Source of the DNA: an uncultured Pelagibacteraceae bacterium
GTDB lineage: Bacteria; Pseudomonadota; Alphaproteobacteria; Pelagibacterales; Pelagibacteraceae
Length of the DNA stretch: 44,023 nucleotides
Assembly (NCBI GenBank): GCA_902522365.1
Contig: CABYVH010000005.1
Location: forward strand, 1 to 44,023
Direction: 5' to 3'
Position numbers and translations under genes: made by a program. Numbering within the stretch: the first letter of the stretch is position 1; the number at the start of each line of letters is the position of its first letter. Below the pieces are notes generated by a model that worked only from the letters and a program-made list of their open reading frames with translations, searched no databases and had not been told where the DNA came from. Shown one piece after another: positions 15,414 through 25,960 of the stretch.

Positions 15414-16391
15414 ATGTTTCCAAGAAAACTTAATAAGCAAAATAAAATAAAACGACTTCTTCTTAAACTGTTAAACGTTTATGCATATAGTAAAGAAACA
15501 CTAAATATTGAAAATCCTAATTATAAAAACCAAAATGGCAATCTTGTAAAATTCAATGATAAATCTTTTAAATTCACAAAAGGTTATTTAGATCTTACAA
15601 GAAAAATAAATAATTTAGATATTTTTTTCAGATATGCTCCTAGTGTGAACCTATGGAATTCAACTAAAAGGTGGAAAAGAATCATACCAAATATTGATAA
15701 AGAAACTCTTATATCTGTATGTTTAAATAGTTTAAAAAACTCAATTTTAAAATTTCTTGAAAAAAATAAATTAGAAATTTGTTTACATTTAATATCAGAT
15801 AATTCAAATTCTGAATTTGATAATAAAATCTTAAAATTATTAAATAATAACAAATTTAATATAAAACAATATAAATCAAAATTAGAAGGTAATAGAGGAT
15901 CTTACTTAGAATGCTGTGATAATGCAGAAATATCAAATGATCTAATATTTTTTATAGAAGATGATTATTTATTTGAAAAGAATTGCATTGAAGAGATGAT
16001 TTTAACATATTCAAGAATTTCTACTCTTATAAAAGATGATATTGTACTATGTCCTACTGATTACCCCTTTTTTTATGATTCTTTATACGATACGAATTTA
16101 TTTATTGGAAATGATTTCAAATGGAGAACTGTCGGTGAGACACTTTTAACATATATGTTTTCAAAAAAAATTTTAAGAAACTACAAAAAGAATATTAGAT
16201 TGGTGGGTGAAATAAATAACGAACCTTTCGAAAAACCCTTGCACCAAATTTATAAAGAAATTAAGTGTTTGGCGCCAATCAACTCTTTATCTTATCACAT
16301 ATCAAGGTCTGTTCCAGATGACACAAATAATTGGACGAGTCTATGGAATATAAATTACAAGGAATACAAAAAATTTATTAACCGGCTATAA
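15414..16391 (+). CDS. Putative GT-A-fold glycosyltransferase
   Basis: 325-residue soluble protein. It carries a central acidic motif EDDYLFEKN (from E182; D183-D184) preceded by LIFFI, the strand-DxD pattern used by GT-A transferases to bind a metal and nucleotide sugar, and a [12 protein letters not shown] segment before it. No signal peptide or membrane helix is seen. I recognise only a distant similarity to family 2-like transferases, so the donor and acceptor are unknown. It is divergent from the GIY-YIG gene (66-bp gap) and its 3' end overlaps hppA by 14 bp. Very Lys/Asn/Ile-rich, like its neighbours. Confidence 0.6.
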   Translation: MFPRKLNKQNKIKRLLLKLLNVYAYSKETLNIENPNYKNQNGNLVKFNDKSFKFTKGYLDLTRKINNLDIFFRYAPSVNLWNSTKRWKRIIPNIDKETLISVCLNSLKNSILKFLEKNKLEICLHLISDNSNSEFDNKILKLLNNNKFNIKQYKSKLEGNRGSYLECCDNAEISNDLIFFIEDDYLFEKNCIEEMILTYSRISTLIKDDIVLCPTDYPFFYDSLYDTNLFIGNDFKWRTVGETLLTYMFSKKILRNYKKNIRLVGEINNEPFEKPLHQIYKEIKCLAPINSLSYHISRSVPDDTNNWTSLWNINYKEYKKFINRL

Positions 16392-18483
16392 CCGCTAGCA
16401 ATAATAAAGCTACAATATTCGTAATTTTAATCATTGGGTTTACAGCTGGTCCAGCAGTATCTTTATACGGATCACCTACCGTGTCACCAGTTACGGCAGC
16501 TTTATGAGCCTCTGAGCCTTTACCACCAAATTTTCCATCCTCAATATATTTTTTTGCATTATCCCAAGCTCCGCCACCTGCGGTCATTGAGACTGCTACA
16601 AATAAGCCTGTAATTATTACTCCCAATAACATTGCACCTAGAGCTGATAACGCTGCAACCTGACCACCTATAAAATAAATAATTATGTACAAAACAATTG
16701 GAGATAAAATTGGTAATAATGATGGAATTATCATTTCTTTGATAGCTGCTTTTGTAAGTAAATCAACAAGTTTACCATAATCAGGCTTTGCTTTTCTTTT
16801 CATTATACCAGGTATTTTTTTAAACTGTCTTCTTACTTCAATTACAACTTCACCACCTGCTCTACCAACAGCTTGCATACCCATTGAGCCAAATAAATAA
16901 GGAAGCATTCCACCTATAAGTAAACCTACAACTACATAAGGATTTGATAGATCAAAAGTTACAGCTATTCCCTCTAAATTTGAACCAGCAACTTTTGAAA
17001 AATGTTTTATATCCTCTGTATATGCTGCAAAAAGAACTAATGCACCAAGACCAGCAGAACCTATTGCATAACCTTTTGTTACTGCTTTTGTAGTATTACC
17101 AACTGCATCAAGAGCATCTGTAGTTTTACGAACATTCTTTGGTAGATTTGACATTTCAGCTATACCACCAGCATTATCTGTAACAGGGCCATATGCATCT
17201 AAAGCAACAACCATACCAGCTAACGCAAGCATTGTAGTTACAGCTATAGCAATCCCATAAAGACCAGCAATATGATTAGTCCATAAAATTCCACCAACAA
17301 TTATTAACGCCGGAACAGCAGTTGCTTCCATAGAAACTGCCAAACCTTGAATTACGTTTGTGCCATGTCCTGTAGTTGATGATTTGGCTACACTTTTTAC
17401 AGGTCTGTAATCAGTACCTGTATAATATTCTGTTATCCAAATTATTAGACCTGTAATTATTAAACCTATAATTCCACAAAAATAAAGATTTAAACCATTA
17501 AATGACTTTCCATTTGCTACATATTCCGTGGTAAAACCTATAACATGTTTTGTAATTGGAAATAATATAATTAAAGAACTAATTGCCGTTATTACAAAAC
17601 CTTTATACATCGCTTTCATAATATTTTTATCACTACCAAGAGTAACAAAGAAAGTTCCAAGAATAGATGTTAATATGCAAGCTCCACCAATAGCCAATGG
17701 ATAGATCATCATATTTAAATCATTTACAAAAAAAATAGATGAAAGCACCATTGTAGCAACAATAGTGACAGCATAAGTCTCAAAAAGATCAGCAGCCATA
17801 CCTGCACAATCTCCTACGTTATCACCAACATTATCTGCAATAACAGCAGGATTTCTTGGGTCGTCCTCTGGAATACCAGCTTCAACTTTTCCAACTAAAT
17901 CAGCTCCTACATCAGCACCTTTTGTAAAAATACCACCGCCTAGTCTTGCAAAAATAGAAATAAGCGATGCACCAAAACCTAAGGCAACTAATGCATTAAC
18001 AATTTCTCTTTCTTCAATTCCAGCTTTTACTAAAAAATAATAATATACTGCGATTGAAAGCAATGCCAAACCAGCGACCAACATTCCAGTTACAGCACCA
18101 GATTTAAATGCTATTGACAAACCACTTGCTAAATTCTTTCTTGATGCCTCTGCAGTTCTAACGTTAGCTTGTACTGACACAAGCATACCAACATAACCTG
18201 CAATTCCAGACAAAGTAGCACCGATTAGGTAACCTAAACCAACTAAAGGACTAAATAAAATTGTTATAATTATTAGAACTACAGCACCAACTATTGCAAT
18301 TGTTTTATACTGTCTGTTTAAATATGCTCTAGCTCCTTCTTGAATTGCAGATGCAATTTCTAACATTTTAGCATTACCTGAGCTTGCATTTAAAATATTT
18401 CTACCTGTTATAAAACCATAAAGGATGGATAATATTCCAGCCGCTATAATATAATACATTATTGTTTCAGTTGATGGGTTCAT
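16378..18483 (-). CDS. hppA: K+-independent membrane H+-translocating pyrophosphatase
   Basis: Integral membrane pump of 701 residues (about 15-16 helices) that couples cytoplasmic pyrophosphate hydrolysis to proton export. Substrate-site motifs are intact: [11 protein letters not shown], the [20 protein letters not shown] loop, and the C-terminal [19 protein letters not shown]466 and T469 in [10 protein letters not shown] replace the Ala/Gly of K+-dependent enzymes, marking the K+-independent proton-pumping class. A good ribosome site (AAGGA) precedes the ATG. In energy-limited marine cells it recovers energy from biosynthetic pyrophosphate. The gene stands alone after a 74-bp gap. Confidence 0.97.
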   Translation of the reverse strand: MNPSTETIMYYIIAAGILSILYGFITGRNILNASSGNAKMLEIASAIQEGARAYLNRQYKTIAIVGAVVLIIITILFSPLVGLGYLIGATLSGIAGYVGMLVSVQANVRTAEASRKNLASGLSIAFKSGAVTGMLVAGLALLSIAVYYYFLVKAGIEEREIVNALVALGFGASLISIFARLGGGIFTKGADVGADLVGKVEAGIPEDDPRNPAVIADNVGDNVGDCAGMAADLFETYAVTIVATMVLSSIFFVNDLNMMIYPLAIGGACILTSILGTFFVTLGSDKNIMKAMYKGFVITAISSLIILFPITKHVIGFTTEYVANGKSFNGLNLYFCGIIGLIITGLIIWITEYYTGTDYRPVKSVAKSSTTGHGTNVIQGLAVSMEATAVPALIIVGGILWTNHIAGLYGIAIAVTTMLALAGMVVALDAYGPVTDNAGGIAEMSNLPKNVRKTTDALDAVGNTTKAVTKGYAIGSAGLGALVLFAAYTEDIKHFSKVAGSNLEGIAVTFDLSNPYVVVGLLIGGMLPYLFGSMGMQAVGRAGGEVVIEVRRQFKKIPGIMKRKAKPDYGKLVDLLTKAAIKEMIIPSLLPILSPIVLYIIIYFIGGQVAALSALGAMLLGVIITGLFVAVSMTAGGGAWDNAKKYIEDGKFGGKGSEAHKAAVTGDTVGDPYKDTAGPAVNPMIKITNIVALLLLAVIAG

Positions 18484-18557
18484 TGAATTCCTTATTAATT
18501 AAAGTTATGAAAAATATGTAATACAAAATATGATATAAAACGCAATATTTAACTTTT

Positions 18558-19517
18558 TTAAAAATTGTGGTGATATCCCTCATTATTCGCATGTTTTAAT
18601 CGCTTATCACCGTCGAAAATCTCATTATTTTTTGCATCTTTAGTTAAATTGCCAATTAGTGTTACTTTTTGATTCATCTTTTTGAAAAATTTTCGAATAT
18701 AATTTCTCTTTGACTTTTGGGATGTAAATATAATTTGATAATCATCGCCCTTTGAAATGAAATTGATCTTCTTTTTTTTAGATTTATACAGATATTTTCT
18801 CAAATTTATTGAAATTGGAACTTTATTTAGATCGACTTTGTAAAATAATTTACTTTTATTGATTAGTTTGCTCAAATCTCCAAATAAGCCATCTGAAATA
18901 TCAATTGAAGAATTTGCAAATTTTAATAGGTTTGAGCTGATTTTAATAGGTAAGTCAGGTAAATAGTATTTATTAACAAAATAGTTATGTTCCATTTTAC
19001 TTAATAAAACTTTTTTTTTTAAGATTTGTAACCCTAAATAACTATCACCTACGTTTCCAGTTACATATATATCATCACCATTTTTACACTTATTTCTTTG
19101 TACTATTCTTTTTGAATAACCTAAAGACATTATTGTAAAAATTGTTTTGTTTGATTTTGTTGTGTCACCACCTGATAAATTAATACCATATTTTTTTTGC
19201 TCCTCTTTAAGACTTTTAGAAATAATATTAAGATTTTTTATTGAAAAAGAATTATTGTTACCACTAGCACCTATAAAAATAAATTTTGGTTTTACACCCT
19301 TGCAATACAAATCTGAAATTGAAGATCTTACTATTTTTTTTATTACTAAATCAGGATTTCTAAAACTAAGAAAATGAACACCTTCTATATATGTATCTGT
19401 TGAAATAACAACATTATTTTTTTTGTCAAAAAAAACATCATCATTTAAATTTAATGCTGATGGGTTATTATATGTTAATTTTTTGAAGTACTTTTCAATT
19501 AGAGTAAACTCATCCAT
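18558..19517 (-). CDS. thiL: Thiamine-monophosphate kinase
   Basis: Last step of thiamine diphosphate synthesis: ATP-dependent phosphorylation of thiamine monophosphate. The 319-residue protein has the family's NDDVFF and STDTYIEGVHF metal and substrate loops near the N-terminus, SGGDTTKSN, the VTGNVGDSYLGL block and SIDISDGLFGDL. Length is normal. It overlaps nusB by 8 bp and is the last gene of the rib-nusB-thiL operon, an order seen in many alphaproteobacteria. Confidence 0.95.
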   Translation of the reverse strand: MDEFTLIEKYFKKLTYNNPSALNLNDDVFFDKKNNVVISTDTYIEGVHFLSFRNPDLVIKKIVRSSISDLYCKGVKPKFIFIGASGNNNSFSIKNLNIISKSLKEEQKKYGINLSGGDTTKSNKTIFTIMSLGYSKRIVQRNKCKNGDDIYVTGNVGDSYLGLQILKKKVLLSKMEHNYFVNKYYLPDLPIKISSNLLKFANSSIDISDGLFGDLSKLINKSKLFYKVDLNKVPISINLRKYLYKSKKKKINFISKGDDYQIIFTSQKSKRNYIRKFFKKMNQKVTLIGNLTKDAKNNEIFDGDKRLKHANNEGYHHNF

Positions 19518-19914
19518 TGCTTATTCTAATTTTTTTTGAAATCTTATCTAATAATGCATTTAAATATTTAGTTTGTGAGTCATCTATAAAAAAATTTGAT
19601 GCTTTTAAATACTCATTTATAATAATTTTGATTGAAGTATTCGGTTTATATAGAAATTCAAAAATTGCACTTTTTATAATAATTTGAAAAACTTTATCCA
19701 TATTTTTAATTTTCAGATCCTGGTCTAAATGATTATTAATCTCTGTATTTATTAAATCTTCTCTTTCGATAGTTCCATTAACAATATCTTTAATAAATTT
19801 TTTAAACCTATGTTTTGGAAATGTAATATTTTCTTCATTGTTAAAGAGTTTTCCATAAAGTTTTTGTATAATTATTACTCTAGGATTTCTTTGTGGTGAA
19901 AATTGAACTGTCAT
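19510..19914 (-). CDS. nusB: Transcription antitermination factor NusB
   Basis: 134-residue all-helical RNA-binding protein that with NusE binds boxA of rRNA leaders. It starts with the usual short basic N-terminus (PRVIIIQKLYGKL), and the C-terminal half with IKSAIFEFLYKP...IIINEYLKASNFF is the best-conserved part. Low overall similarity is normal for SAR11-type NusB, but length and placement directly after ribH settle the call. Confidence 0.9.
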   Translation of the reverse strand: MTVQFSPQRNPRVIIIQKLYGKLFNNEENITFPKHRFKKFIKDIVNGTIEREDLINTEINNHLDQDLKIKNMDKVFQIIIKSAIFEFLYKPNTSIKIIINEYLKASNFFIDDSQTKYLNALLDKISKKIRISNG

Positions 19915-19917
19915 AAT

Positions 19918-20304
19918 TTATTGAGATAGAACAGACAAAACTGCTTCCGCAGCCTCAGAACCCTTCCTGCCACGTGCAATTGCTTGTTTTTTGTTTAAGC
20001 ATGTGATTACACCGTTTCCTATCGGTTTCCTAGATGTTATTGATAATGTCATCAATGCGTCAGTAGTTGCTTTTGATATAAATTCAAAATGAGGAGTTTC
20101 ACCTTTAATCACACATCCTAAAGCAATGAATCCACTAAATTTATTTAAATTTTTTGATATTGTTACAGGTATCTCAAATGCACCAGGTACGTTAATAACC
20201 TTAATACTATACTTATTTTTAATTTTATTTTTTGCACTGATTAATAAAGACCTAGCAATGTTTTCGTAATAATTCGCAACAATAATTAAAATTTTTTTTT
20301 TCAC
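19918..20304 (-). CDS. ribH: 6,7-dimethyl-8-ribityllumazine synthase
   Basis: Penultimate riboflavin step, condensing the ribityl-pyrimidine with dihydroxybutanone phosphate. At 128 residues it is a compact member, but the active-site elements VPGAFEIPV, ALGCVIKGETPHFEFI and the C-terminal RKGSEAAEAVL are intact. Its start overlaps the ribBA stop by 4 bp and it is followed by nusB, so it sits in the middle of a coupled riboflavin operon. Confidence 0.96.
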   Translation of the reverse strand: MKKKILIIVANYYENIARSLLISAKNKIKNKYSIKVINVPGAFEIPVTISKNLNKFSGFIALGCVIKGETPHFEFISKATTDALMTLSITSRKPIGNGVITCLNKKQAIARGRKGSEAAEAVLSVLSQ

Positions 20305-21416
20305 TTTATAATTTCCTGTTTTTTTATTTTTATTCCGTAACCTTCTAAACCTATCACTTTTTTTTTAGATCTAGTAACAAGTATCATGTTTTTAATATTT
20401 AAAGATTTAATAATTTGAGCCCCTATACCATAGTTTCTAATCAATTTGTCATGACCTTTTTTATAAAAAGTTTTACTTTTATACTGTTTAAGTGTTTGAG
20501 TTACTGATTTTAAATTAGGATCTCTTATAAATACAAGAACACAATTATTATATTTTTTAAAATATGAGATTGTTTTATCAAATGAATTTGGCAGTTTTTG
20601 ATTAATTAGATAATTTTGGACTACGTTAGATGATATAACTCTTAATCTAGGGACAACTCCTTTCTTTAAGTTTCCTTTTATCAGTGCAAAGTTCTCTGAT
20701 CCATCAAGAACATTTTCATATACTTTTATTTTAAATTTTTGTTTTTGAACAATTATTGAAGAAGTTTTCTTTAATTTAACAAGTTTCTCTCTCTTTAACC
20801 TGTAAGCAATTAAATCTTCGATCTTGCCTATTTTAAGCTTATGTTTTTTAGCAAAATTGAACAACGTTTTACCAGTTGCCATCTTTCCGTCATCCGCCAT
20901 AATTTCACAAATAACTGCTGAATTGTTTTTTTTGGATAGTTTTGATATATCAACAGAAGCTTCAGTATGCCCAGCTCTAACAAGTACACCTCCATCCCTG
21001 GCTATAACTGGAAAAACATGTCCTGGAGATACAATATCATTTTTTTTTGCATTTTTATTTGATGCGGTTTTAATTGTTCTAGCACGATCATAGGCAGATA
21101 TACCTGTTGTAACACCTTTTTTAGCTTCTATAGAGTAAGTAAAGGCAGTTTTACTTCTGGATTGATTTATTGGTGAGGCCAAAGTTAATCCAATTTTTTT
21201 TGATTGTGCATTATCCATTGCTAAACAAATTAATCCTCTTGCATGTTTGGCCATGAAATTAATATGACTAGGATTAACAGCTGATGTAGAAATTACTAAA
21301 TCACCTTCGTTTTCCATTTCTTCATGTTTGCTCTCATCATCAACAAGAATATACATCCCATTTTTTTTAACTGTCTTGATTATGCTTTCAATTGAGCTAA
21401 AATTACTTTTTTTCAT
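20301..21416 (-). CDS. ribB: 3,4-dihydroxy-2-butanone 4-phosphate synthase fused to a degenerate GTP cyclohydrolase II domain (RibBX-like)
   Basis: 371 residues. The N-terminal domain (about 1-205) makes dihydroxybutanone phosphate from ribulose 5-phosphate: ENEGDL (35-40), the YSIEAKKGVTTGISAYDRA block and GHVFPVIARDGGVLVRAGHTEA are intact. The C-terminal region (about 215-371) aligns in position with GTP cyclohydrolase II but has only one Cys and lacks the three zinc-binding cysteines and the surrounding catalytic motif. It therefore probably has no cyclohydrolase activity, as described for RibBX proteins of other proteobacteria. A separate ribA would be needed elsewhere. Overlaps ribE by 14 bp and ribH by 4 bp. 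Confidence 0.92.
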   Translation of the reverse strand: MKKSNFSSIESIIKTVKKNGMYILVDDESKHEEMENEGDLVISTSAVNPSHINFMAKHARGLICLAMDNAQSKKIGLTLASPINQSRSKTAFTYSIEAKKGVTTGISAYDRARTIKTASNKNAKKNDIVSPGHVFPVIARDGGVLVRAGHTEASVDISKLSKKNNSAVICEIMADDGKMATGKTLFNFAKKHKLKIGKIEDLIAYRLKREKLVKLKKTSSIIVQKQKFKIKVYENVLDGSENFALIKGNLKKGVVPRLRVISSNVVQNYLINQKLPNSFDKTISYFKKYNNCVLVFIRDPNLKSVTQTLKQYKSKTFYKKGHDKLIRNYGIGAQIIKSLNIKNMILVTRSKKKVIGLEGYGIKIKKQEIIK

Positions 21417-21996
21417 TGATAAATTTCTTTACATATTTTGACATAATGTCAATTTCAACATTGACCAAATCATTTTTTTTAAGATTGATTAAGTTTGTTA
21501 ATTTTAATGTGTGAGGTATAATCCATATCTCAAAAGAATTCTCTTTTATTTTTGATATTGTTAGTGATACTCCATTTATTAATATAGAAGCTTTTTCTAC
21601 TAATTGCCTCTTAAGAGATTTTGTTATTTTAAATTCAAAAATATTTGATTTATCGACTTTCTTAATACTTTTTACAGAACAAACTGTATCAACATGGCCC
21701 TGGCAGACGTGTCCTGAAATATTGTCACCAAATTTTAAGGGTTTTTCTAAATTAATTTCATCTCCAATTTTAATATTTCTGAATTTTGATTTAGCTAACG
21801 TTTCACTTGATAGATAGAATTCTAAAGTCTTATTCTTATAAGAAATTAAAGTAAGACAAACTCCATCACAAGAAATTGAAATCCCAAGACTTTTATTCGA
21901 AACCTTCAATGAAGATTTTATAAATAAATTAACTCCTTTTGCCCTTTTTTTGATTCCGTTAATTATTCCTTTATTAAATATAATTCCATTAAACAT
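21403..21996 (-). CDS. ribE: Riboflavin synthase alpha subunit
   Basis: Dismutates two 6,7-dimethyl-8-ribityllumazine molecules to riboflavin plus the pyrimidine. The 197-residue protein consists of two lumazine-binding barrels; N-terminal MFNGII and SISCDGVCLTL, and in the second half ASILINGVSLTI plus GDNISGHVCQGHVD, are diagnostic. It begins one base after the ribD stop and its own end overlaps ribBA. Confidence 0.95.
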   Translation of the reverse strand: MFNGIIFNKGIINGIKKRAKGVNLFIKSSLKVSNKSLGISISCDGVCLTLISYKNKTLEFYLSSETLAKSKFRNIKIGDEINLEKPLKFGDNISGHVCQGHVDTVCSVKSIKKVDKSNIFEFKITKSLKRQLVEKASILINGVSLTISKIKENSFEIWIIPHTLKLTNLINLKKNDLVNVEIDIMSKYVKKFINEKK

Positions 21997-21997
21997 T

Positions 21998-23095
21998 TTA
22001 ATAGTAGTGAGTAAGTATATCTTTATCTAAATATGTGTTAATTTTTTTTTTATTTTTATAGTTTTTATTAATCATTTTTACTAATGAAGATATATTAATT
22101 TTATCTCTATTAGAGATTATTTTGTCGCTTTTAAAGAAATAGAATTCATTTAACAAATTTTCATTAAGAAAATTAGTCATTAAATCTTTGCCTGTCTCCA
22201 CTAATAACCTATGTAGACCTAATGTATAAAGTTTTTGAGTAATTTTTCTAAGATTGAAATTCTGGTTATTATTTACATTTTGATAAATCAGCTTAACACC
22301 TCTATTTTTTAAATATTTAACCTTTGAGATATTTTTAGAACAGTGAAATATAATTAGTTTACTATTTGTTGAATTTTTAATCACGTAAGAGTTAGTTTTT
22401 ATTTTTAAATTCTTATCTATTACAACTACAGTAGGTGAAAATTTCTCTAATCCACTTAATCTACAATTAAGTTTAGGGTTGTCTGTATTTATTGTTTTAT
22501 AAGAAGTTAATATTGCATGATTTTGAAATCTTAAAATATGTGAAACTCTTCTGGAATGCTCATTTGTTATAAAAGAATTGTTTCTTAAAATATTTAAATT
22601 TGATGAACTTGCAATTTTGCCAATTATATAAGGGGCTTTATTAGATCTTATATAATTATATTCTTTATAAAGTTTTTTAACGTTTCGCTTTTGAAGTCCT
22701 GATAATACAACTATTTTTTTTGACCTTAAAATTTTTTTAGTTTTATTAAAGGTTCGTAAATCTTTATCCTCAATTGAGTAATAAACTCTCTTAACTTTAT
22801 TTTTTATTATTACATTTGTGCAAGGAGGTGTTACCCCGTGATGAGAACAAGGTTCAAGTGTCGAGTAAAGAGATGTTCTTTTATTATATCTATTTTTATT
22901 TAAGGCAATACTTTCTGCATGTGGTCTTCCACCATTATTAGTTGTTGCAAAAGATAAAATTTTATTATTTTTTACAATTACACATCCAACTGATGGATTT
23001 GTACCAGTTAAATACTTATTATTCTCTGCTAAATTTATAGCAAAGTTCATAATTTTTTTGTCTGATGATTTATAATTATCTTTTTTTAAAGACAT
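21998..23095 (-). CDS. ribD: Bifunctional riboflavin deaminase/reductase
   Basis: Two sequential riboflavin steps: pyrimidine deamination (N-terminal domain) and side-chain reduction (C-terminal domain). The zinc deaminase motif is complete: HAES and [14 protein letters not shown] with both cysteines. The reductase half is more diverged but retains the overall layout. I start it at the ATG of [12 protein letters not shown] (365 residues), overlapping nrdR by 20 bp. A longer frame exists upstream but reads nrdR sequence out of frame, and a later ATG (position 23050) would trim conserved N-terminal residues. No Shine-Dalgarno decides between them. Confidence 0.9.
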   Translation of the reverse strand: MSLKKDNYKSSDKKIMNFAINLAENNKYLTGTNPSVGCVIVKNNKILSFATTNNGGRPHAESIALNKNRYNKRTSLYSTLEPCSHHGVTPPCTNVIIKNKVKRVYYSIEDKDLRTFNKTKKILRSKKIVVLSGLQKRNVKKLYKEYNYIRSNKAPYIIGKIASSSNLNILRNNSFITNEHSRRVSHILRFQNHAILTSYKTINTDNPKLNCRLSGLEKFSPTVVVIDKNLKIKTNSYVIKNSTNSKLIIFHCSKNISKVKYLKNRGVKLIYQNVNNNQNFNLRKITQKLYTLGLHRLLVETGKDLMTNFLNENLLNEFYFFKSDKIISNRDKINISSLVKMINKNYKNKKKINTYLDKDILTHYY

Positions 23096-23534
23096 CAATT
23101 CTATCCACAAATTGAACAAAGTCTTTTTCTTCTCTGAAGTTTCTATAGACTGATGCAAATCGTACATAAGCCACAGGATCAAGCTCTTTTAGTCCTTCCA
23201 TAACCATTGTGCCGATTGTATTTGATAATATTTCATTTTGACCTAATTCTTCAAGTGATCTGCTTATTTTTGAAATAAATTTTTCAGTTGTTTCTGTATC
23301 AATAGGTCTTTTCTTTAAAGCAACATATATAGATTTTGAAAGTTTTTCTCTATCAAAAGTTGACTTTCTACCGTTCTTTTTGATTACAGTTAATTCTCTA
23401 AATTGTACTCTTTCAAAAGTAGTAAATCTTTGTCCACACGTGCAAAGTCTTCTTCTTCTAATTGTTGTACCATCTTCTGTTGGTCTTGAATCGACAACGG
23501 ACGTGTCGCCTTTTTTACAAATAGGACATATCAT
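23076..23534 (-). CDS. nrdR: Transcriptional repressor NrdR
   Basis: 152-residue ATP/dATP-sensing repressor of ribonucleotide reductase genes. The N-terminal zinc ribbon has CPIC (3-6) and CTC about 28 residues later ([22 protein letters not shown]), followed by the ATP-cone domain. Lies between glyA and ribD, the common alphaproteobacterial order. Targets should carry NrdR boxes before nrd genes, which are not in this window. Confidence 0.97.
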   Translation of the reverse strand: MICPICKKGDTSVVDSRPTEDGTTIRRRRLCTCGQRFTTFERVQFRELTVIKKNGRKSTFDREKLSKSIYVALKKRPIDTETTEKFISKISRSLEELGQNEILSNTIGTMVMEGLKELDPVAYVRFASVYRNFREEKDFVQFVDRIDVFKKR

Positions 23535-23543
23535 AAGTTTAAG

Positions 23544-24854
23544 CTAACCTAGGTGCTTATATATAGGAAAATTTGAACATAGGCTAACAACTTCTTTTCT
23601 AACTTCATCTTCAGTTTTAGAGTTATCCTCAGGGTTTTCAGCTAACCCTTTTATAGTTTTTGTTATTAAATCACCTACTATTTGAAATTCTTTTAACCCA
23701 AATCCTCTTGTTGTGGCAGCTTGCGATCCAAGTCTTATTCCGGAGGTTATCATTGGGCTTTCGCTGTCAAAAGGAATACCATTTTTATTACATGTAATAT
23801 TTGCTCTAGAAAGACTTTCTGCAGCGACGTTACCTTTTACATTAAAAGGTCTTAAGTCAACTAACATCAGATGAGTATCTGTTCCACCTGAATAAATTTT
23901 AAAACCATTGTTTTTTAACGTTTCAGCTAAAATTTTTGCATTTGCTAAAACAGTTTTTATATAATCTTTAAATTCAGGTTTTAATGCTTCTTTAAATCCA
24001 ACAGCTTTAGCAGCTATAATATGCATTAATGGTCCTCCTTGGTATCCAGGGAAAACTGCCGTATTAAATTTTTTAGATAAGTCTTCGTGATTAGTTAATA
24101 TAATTCCACCTCTCGCACTTCTGAAAACTTTATGAGTAGTTGATGTAACCACATGAGCATAGTCACATGGATTTGGATATCCCTTACCAGCAACTAAGCC
24201 AGAAAAATGAGCCATATCTACCATTAAGTATGCTCCGACTTTATCAGCAATTTCTCTAAATCTTTTAAAATCAATCACTCTTGAATAAGCGCTTCCGCCA
24301 GCAATTATAAGTTTAGGTTTATGTTCAAGTGCAAGTTTTTCAACATTGTCATAATCAATAAGCTCAGATTCTTTATCAACCTCATATCCAATTGCATTAA
24401 ACCATTTACCTGACATAGAAATTTTTAAACCATGAGTAATGTGTCCTCCTGAATTCAAACTCATTCCCATAAATGTATCACCGGGTTTTAGCAAAGCTAA
24501 AAACACGGCACCATTTGCCTGTGCTCCTGAGTGAGGTTGAGCGTTGGCAAATTTACAATTAAATAATTCTTTAAGTCTATCTATAGCTAATTGTTCAGCA
24601 ACATCTACATGTTCACAACCATTATAGTATCTTTTACCAGGATAACCTTCGGCATATTTATTTGTTAATACTGATCCTTGTGCTTCAAGAACTGCTTGGG
24701 ATACAATATTTTCAGATGCAATTAATTCTATGTGATTTTGTTGCCTTACTAACTCATCATTAATAGCTTTATATATTTCTGGATCGCTATCTAACAAGCT
24801 TTTTTCAAAAAAGTCTTTGTACTCACTGTTTAAATATTTAGTTTCACTTGACAT
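23544..24854 (-). CDS. glyA: Serine hydroxymethyltransferase
   Basis: PLP enzyme converting serine and tetrahydrofolate to glycine and 5,10-methylene-THF. Full length at 436 residues, with K242 in [11 protein letters not shown] as the PLP lysine, the [10 protein letters not shown] segment near the start, [13 protein letters not shown], and [11 protein letters not shown]. It provides one-carbon units together with the sarcosine oxidase encoded later in the window. Five bases separate it from rpiB; nrdR follows after nine. Confidence 0.98.
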   Translation of the reverse strand: MSSETKYLNSEYKDFFEKSLLDSDPEIYKAINDELVRQQNHIELIASENIVSQAVLEAQGSVLTNKYAEGYPGKRYYNGCEHVDVAEQLAIDRLKELFNCKFANAQPHSGAQANGAVFLALLKPGDTFMGMSLNSGGHITHGLKISMSGKWFNAIGYEVDKESELIDYDNVEKLALEHKPKLIIAGGSAYSRVIDFKRFREIADKVGAYLMVDMAHFSGLVAGKGYPNPCDYAHVVTSTTHKVFRSARGGIILTNHEDLSKKFNTAVFPGYQGGPLMHIIAAKAVGFKEALKPEFKDYIKTVLANAKILAETLKNNGFKIYSGGTDTHLMLVDLRPFNVKGNVAAESLSRANITCNKNGIPFDSESPMITSGIRLGSQAATTRGFGLKEFQIVGDLITKTIKGLAENPEDNSKTEDEVRKEVVSLCSNFPIYKHLG

Positions 24855-24859
24855 AATTT

Positions 24860-25279
24860 TTATATTTTTTTAATTCTTTTTAAATGTCTTCCACCCTCAA
24901 ACTTAGTATTTAAGAATGCATTTATACATTTAAAAGCTAAATTTTTACTAATCAACCTTTCTCCTAATGTAATAACATTTGCATCATTATGCAATCTAGA
25001 TAATTTAACGTTTTTCACCGAATAACATAATGCCGCCCTTATATTTTTATGCTTATTAGCAGTCATTGCCATACCCATGCCCGAACCACATACTAAAATA
25101 CCAACATTCTCTTTTTTTATCTTTTTTGATAATTTATGGGCATAATCTGGATAGTTTACTGATTTTTTTGAATTCTTTGGACCTAAATCTAAAACTTCAA
25201 ATTTTGAGGAAAATTTATTTTTAATACTCTCTTTTAACTTAAATCCAGCGTGATCAGATGCGATAAAGATTTTTTTCAA
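24860..25279 (-). CDS. rpiB: Ribose-5-phosphate isomerase B
   Basis: Interconverts ribose 5-phosphate and ribulose 5-phosphate, the latter being the substrate of RibB in this operon. 139 residues with [10 protein letters not shown] at the N-terminus and the [13 protein letters not shown] active-site loop; ARLC-type segment RAALCYS follows. Standard length. It begins one base after the 2OG-oxygenase-like gene stop and precedes glyA. Confidence 0.95.
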   Translation of the reverse strand: MKKIFIASDHAGFKLKESIKNKFSSKFEVLDLGPKNSKKSVNYPDYAHKLSKKIKKENVGILVCGSGMGMAMTANKHKNIRAALCYSVKNVKLSRLHNDANVITLGERLISKNLAFKCINAFLNTKFEGGRHLKRIKKI

Positions 25280-25280
25280 A

Positions 25281-25925
25281 TTAATTAAATTTATAATCTA
25301 AAACACATGCAACAAGGTGTATTCTATTTTCTTCACCACCATTAAATGCATTATGATATTTTGTATTGTTAGTGACCCAAACTGACCCATCTGCTGGCAT
25401 ATGTTTAGCAACATTATCAATAACCATTAAACATCCAGGATTTGTTATAATAGGTATATGCAATCTTGGTTCAGGGTCTCTATGCCAACTTAATGTTGAT
25501 CTTGGTTCCTTTAATAAAATCCTAATTCTACCCAATTTATACCTTGATGAAAGAACATCATAGACTTCTTTAAAATACGTATTTTCATAATCCCTTATGA
25601 ATTCGCTATATTTAGACTCATCAATATCCACATCTCTTGAAACTTCTTTTCCAGACTTATCTGGTTTAGTCCAATAAACACCTCTAGCTTTGCTACCTTG
25701 TATTGAATCTGGGTCTCCTGGAATTTGCGTTAAAGAAATTGCACCAAAGTTAGTTACTCCTCCTCCATCATCAAATTTTTTAATTTGTATGATTTGGTTA
25801 TAAGCATCTTGAAGCTTATCTATATCAAAATGTATAGTCTGTTTTTGGAAATCACTAAAGTCTAAAACTCTATCAGTTTGATTGTGTAAGTTTAAATTTA
25901 CGATTTTATCTTTATTGTCAATCAT
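25281..25925 (-). CDS. Aspartyl/asparaginyl beta-hydroxylase-like 2-oxoglutarate oxygenase
   Basis: 214 residues, predicted soluble. The C-terminal half holds a double-stranded beta-helix iron site: H148 and D150 in WHRDPEPRLHIPI, distal H191 in KYHNAF, and R201 in NRIHLV as the likely 2-oxoglutarate anchor. This matches the Asp/Asn beta-hydroxylase family (PF05118-type). The substrate is unknown; small bacterial members hydroxylate free amino acids or protein residues. First gene of the long minus-strand riboflavin operon and divergent from hemB. Confidence 0.78.
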   Translation of the reverse strand: MIDNKDKIVNLNLHNQTDRVLDFSDFQKQTIHFDIDKLQDAYNQIIQIKKFDDGGGVTNFGAISLTQIPGDPDSIQGSKARGVYWTKPDKSGKEVSRDVDIDESKYSEFIRDYENTYFKEVYDVLSSRYKLGRIRILLKEPRSTLSWHRDPEPRLHIPIITNPGCLMVIDNVAKHMPADGSVWVTNNTKYHNAFNGGEENRIHLVACVLDYKFN

Positions 25926-25960
25926 GAAGATTGTTTTCTACTCAATTATATATATATTTG

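Larger units (their letters stand above)
9277..16391. mobile_element. Candidate accessory island between eamA and hppA
   Basis: Between two clearly core genes lie about 7 kb holding a tyrosine recombinase, a solo alkyltransferase domain, a structured-RNA candidate, a GIY-YIG nuclease and surface-glycan glycosyltransferases. Such contents are typical of SAR11 variable regions. The glycosyltransferase part is even richer in Lys/Asn/Ile than the flanks, while 10141-10260 is unusually G+C-rich. I found no flanking direct repeats by eye, so the exact ends are arbitrary and set by the neighbouring core genes. Confidence 0.45.

Noticed and set aside
20824..21093. Plus-strand frame opposite ribB
   Set aside because: Antisense to conserved DHBP synthase motifs; no independent support.
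23096..23182. 29-codon N-terminal extension of ribD
   Set aside because: This sequence is nrdR read in another frame; RibD homology starts after the ATG at 23095.
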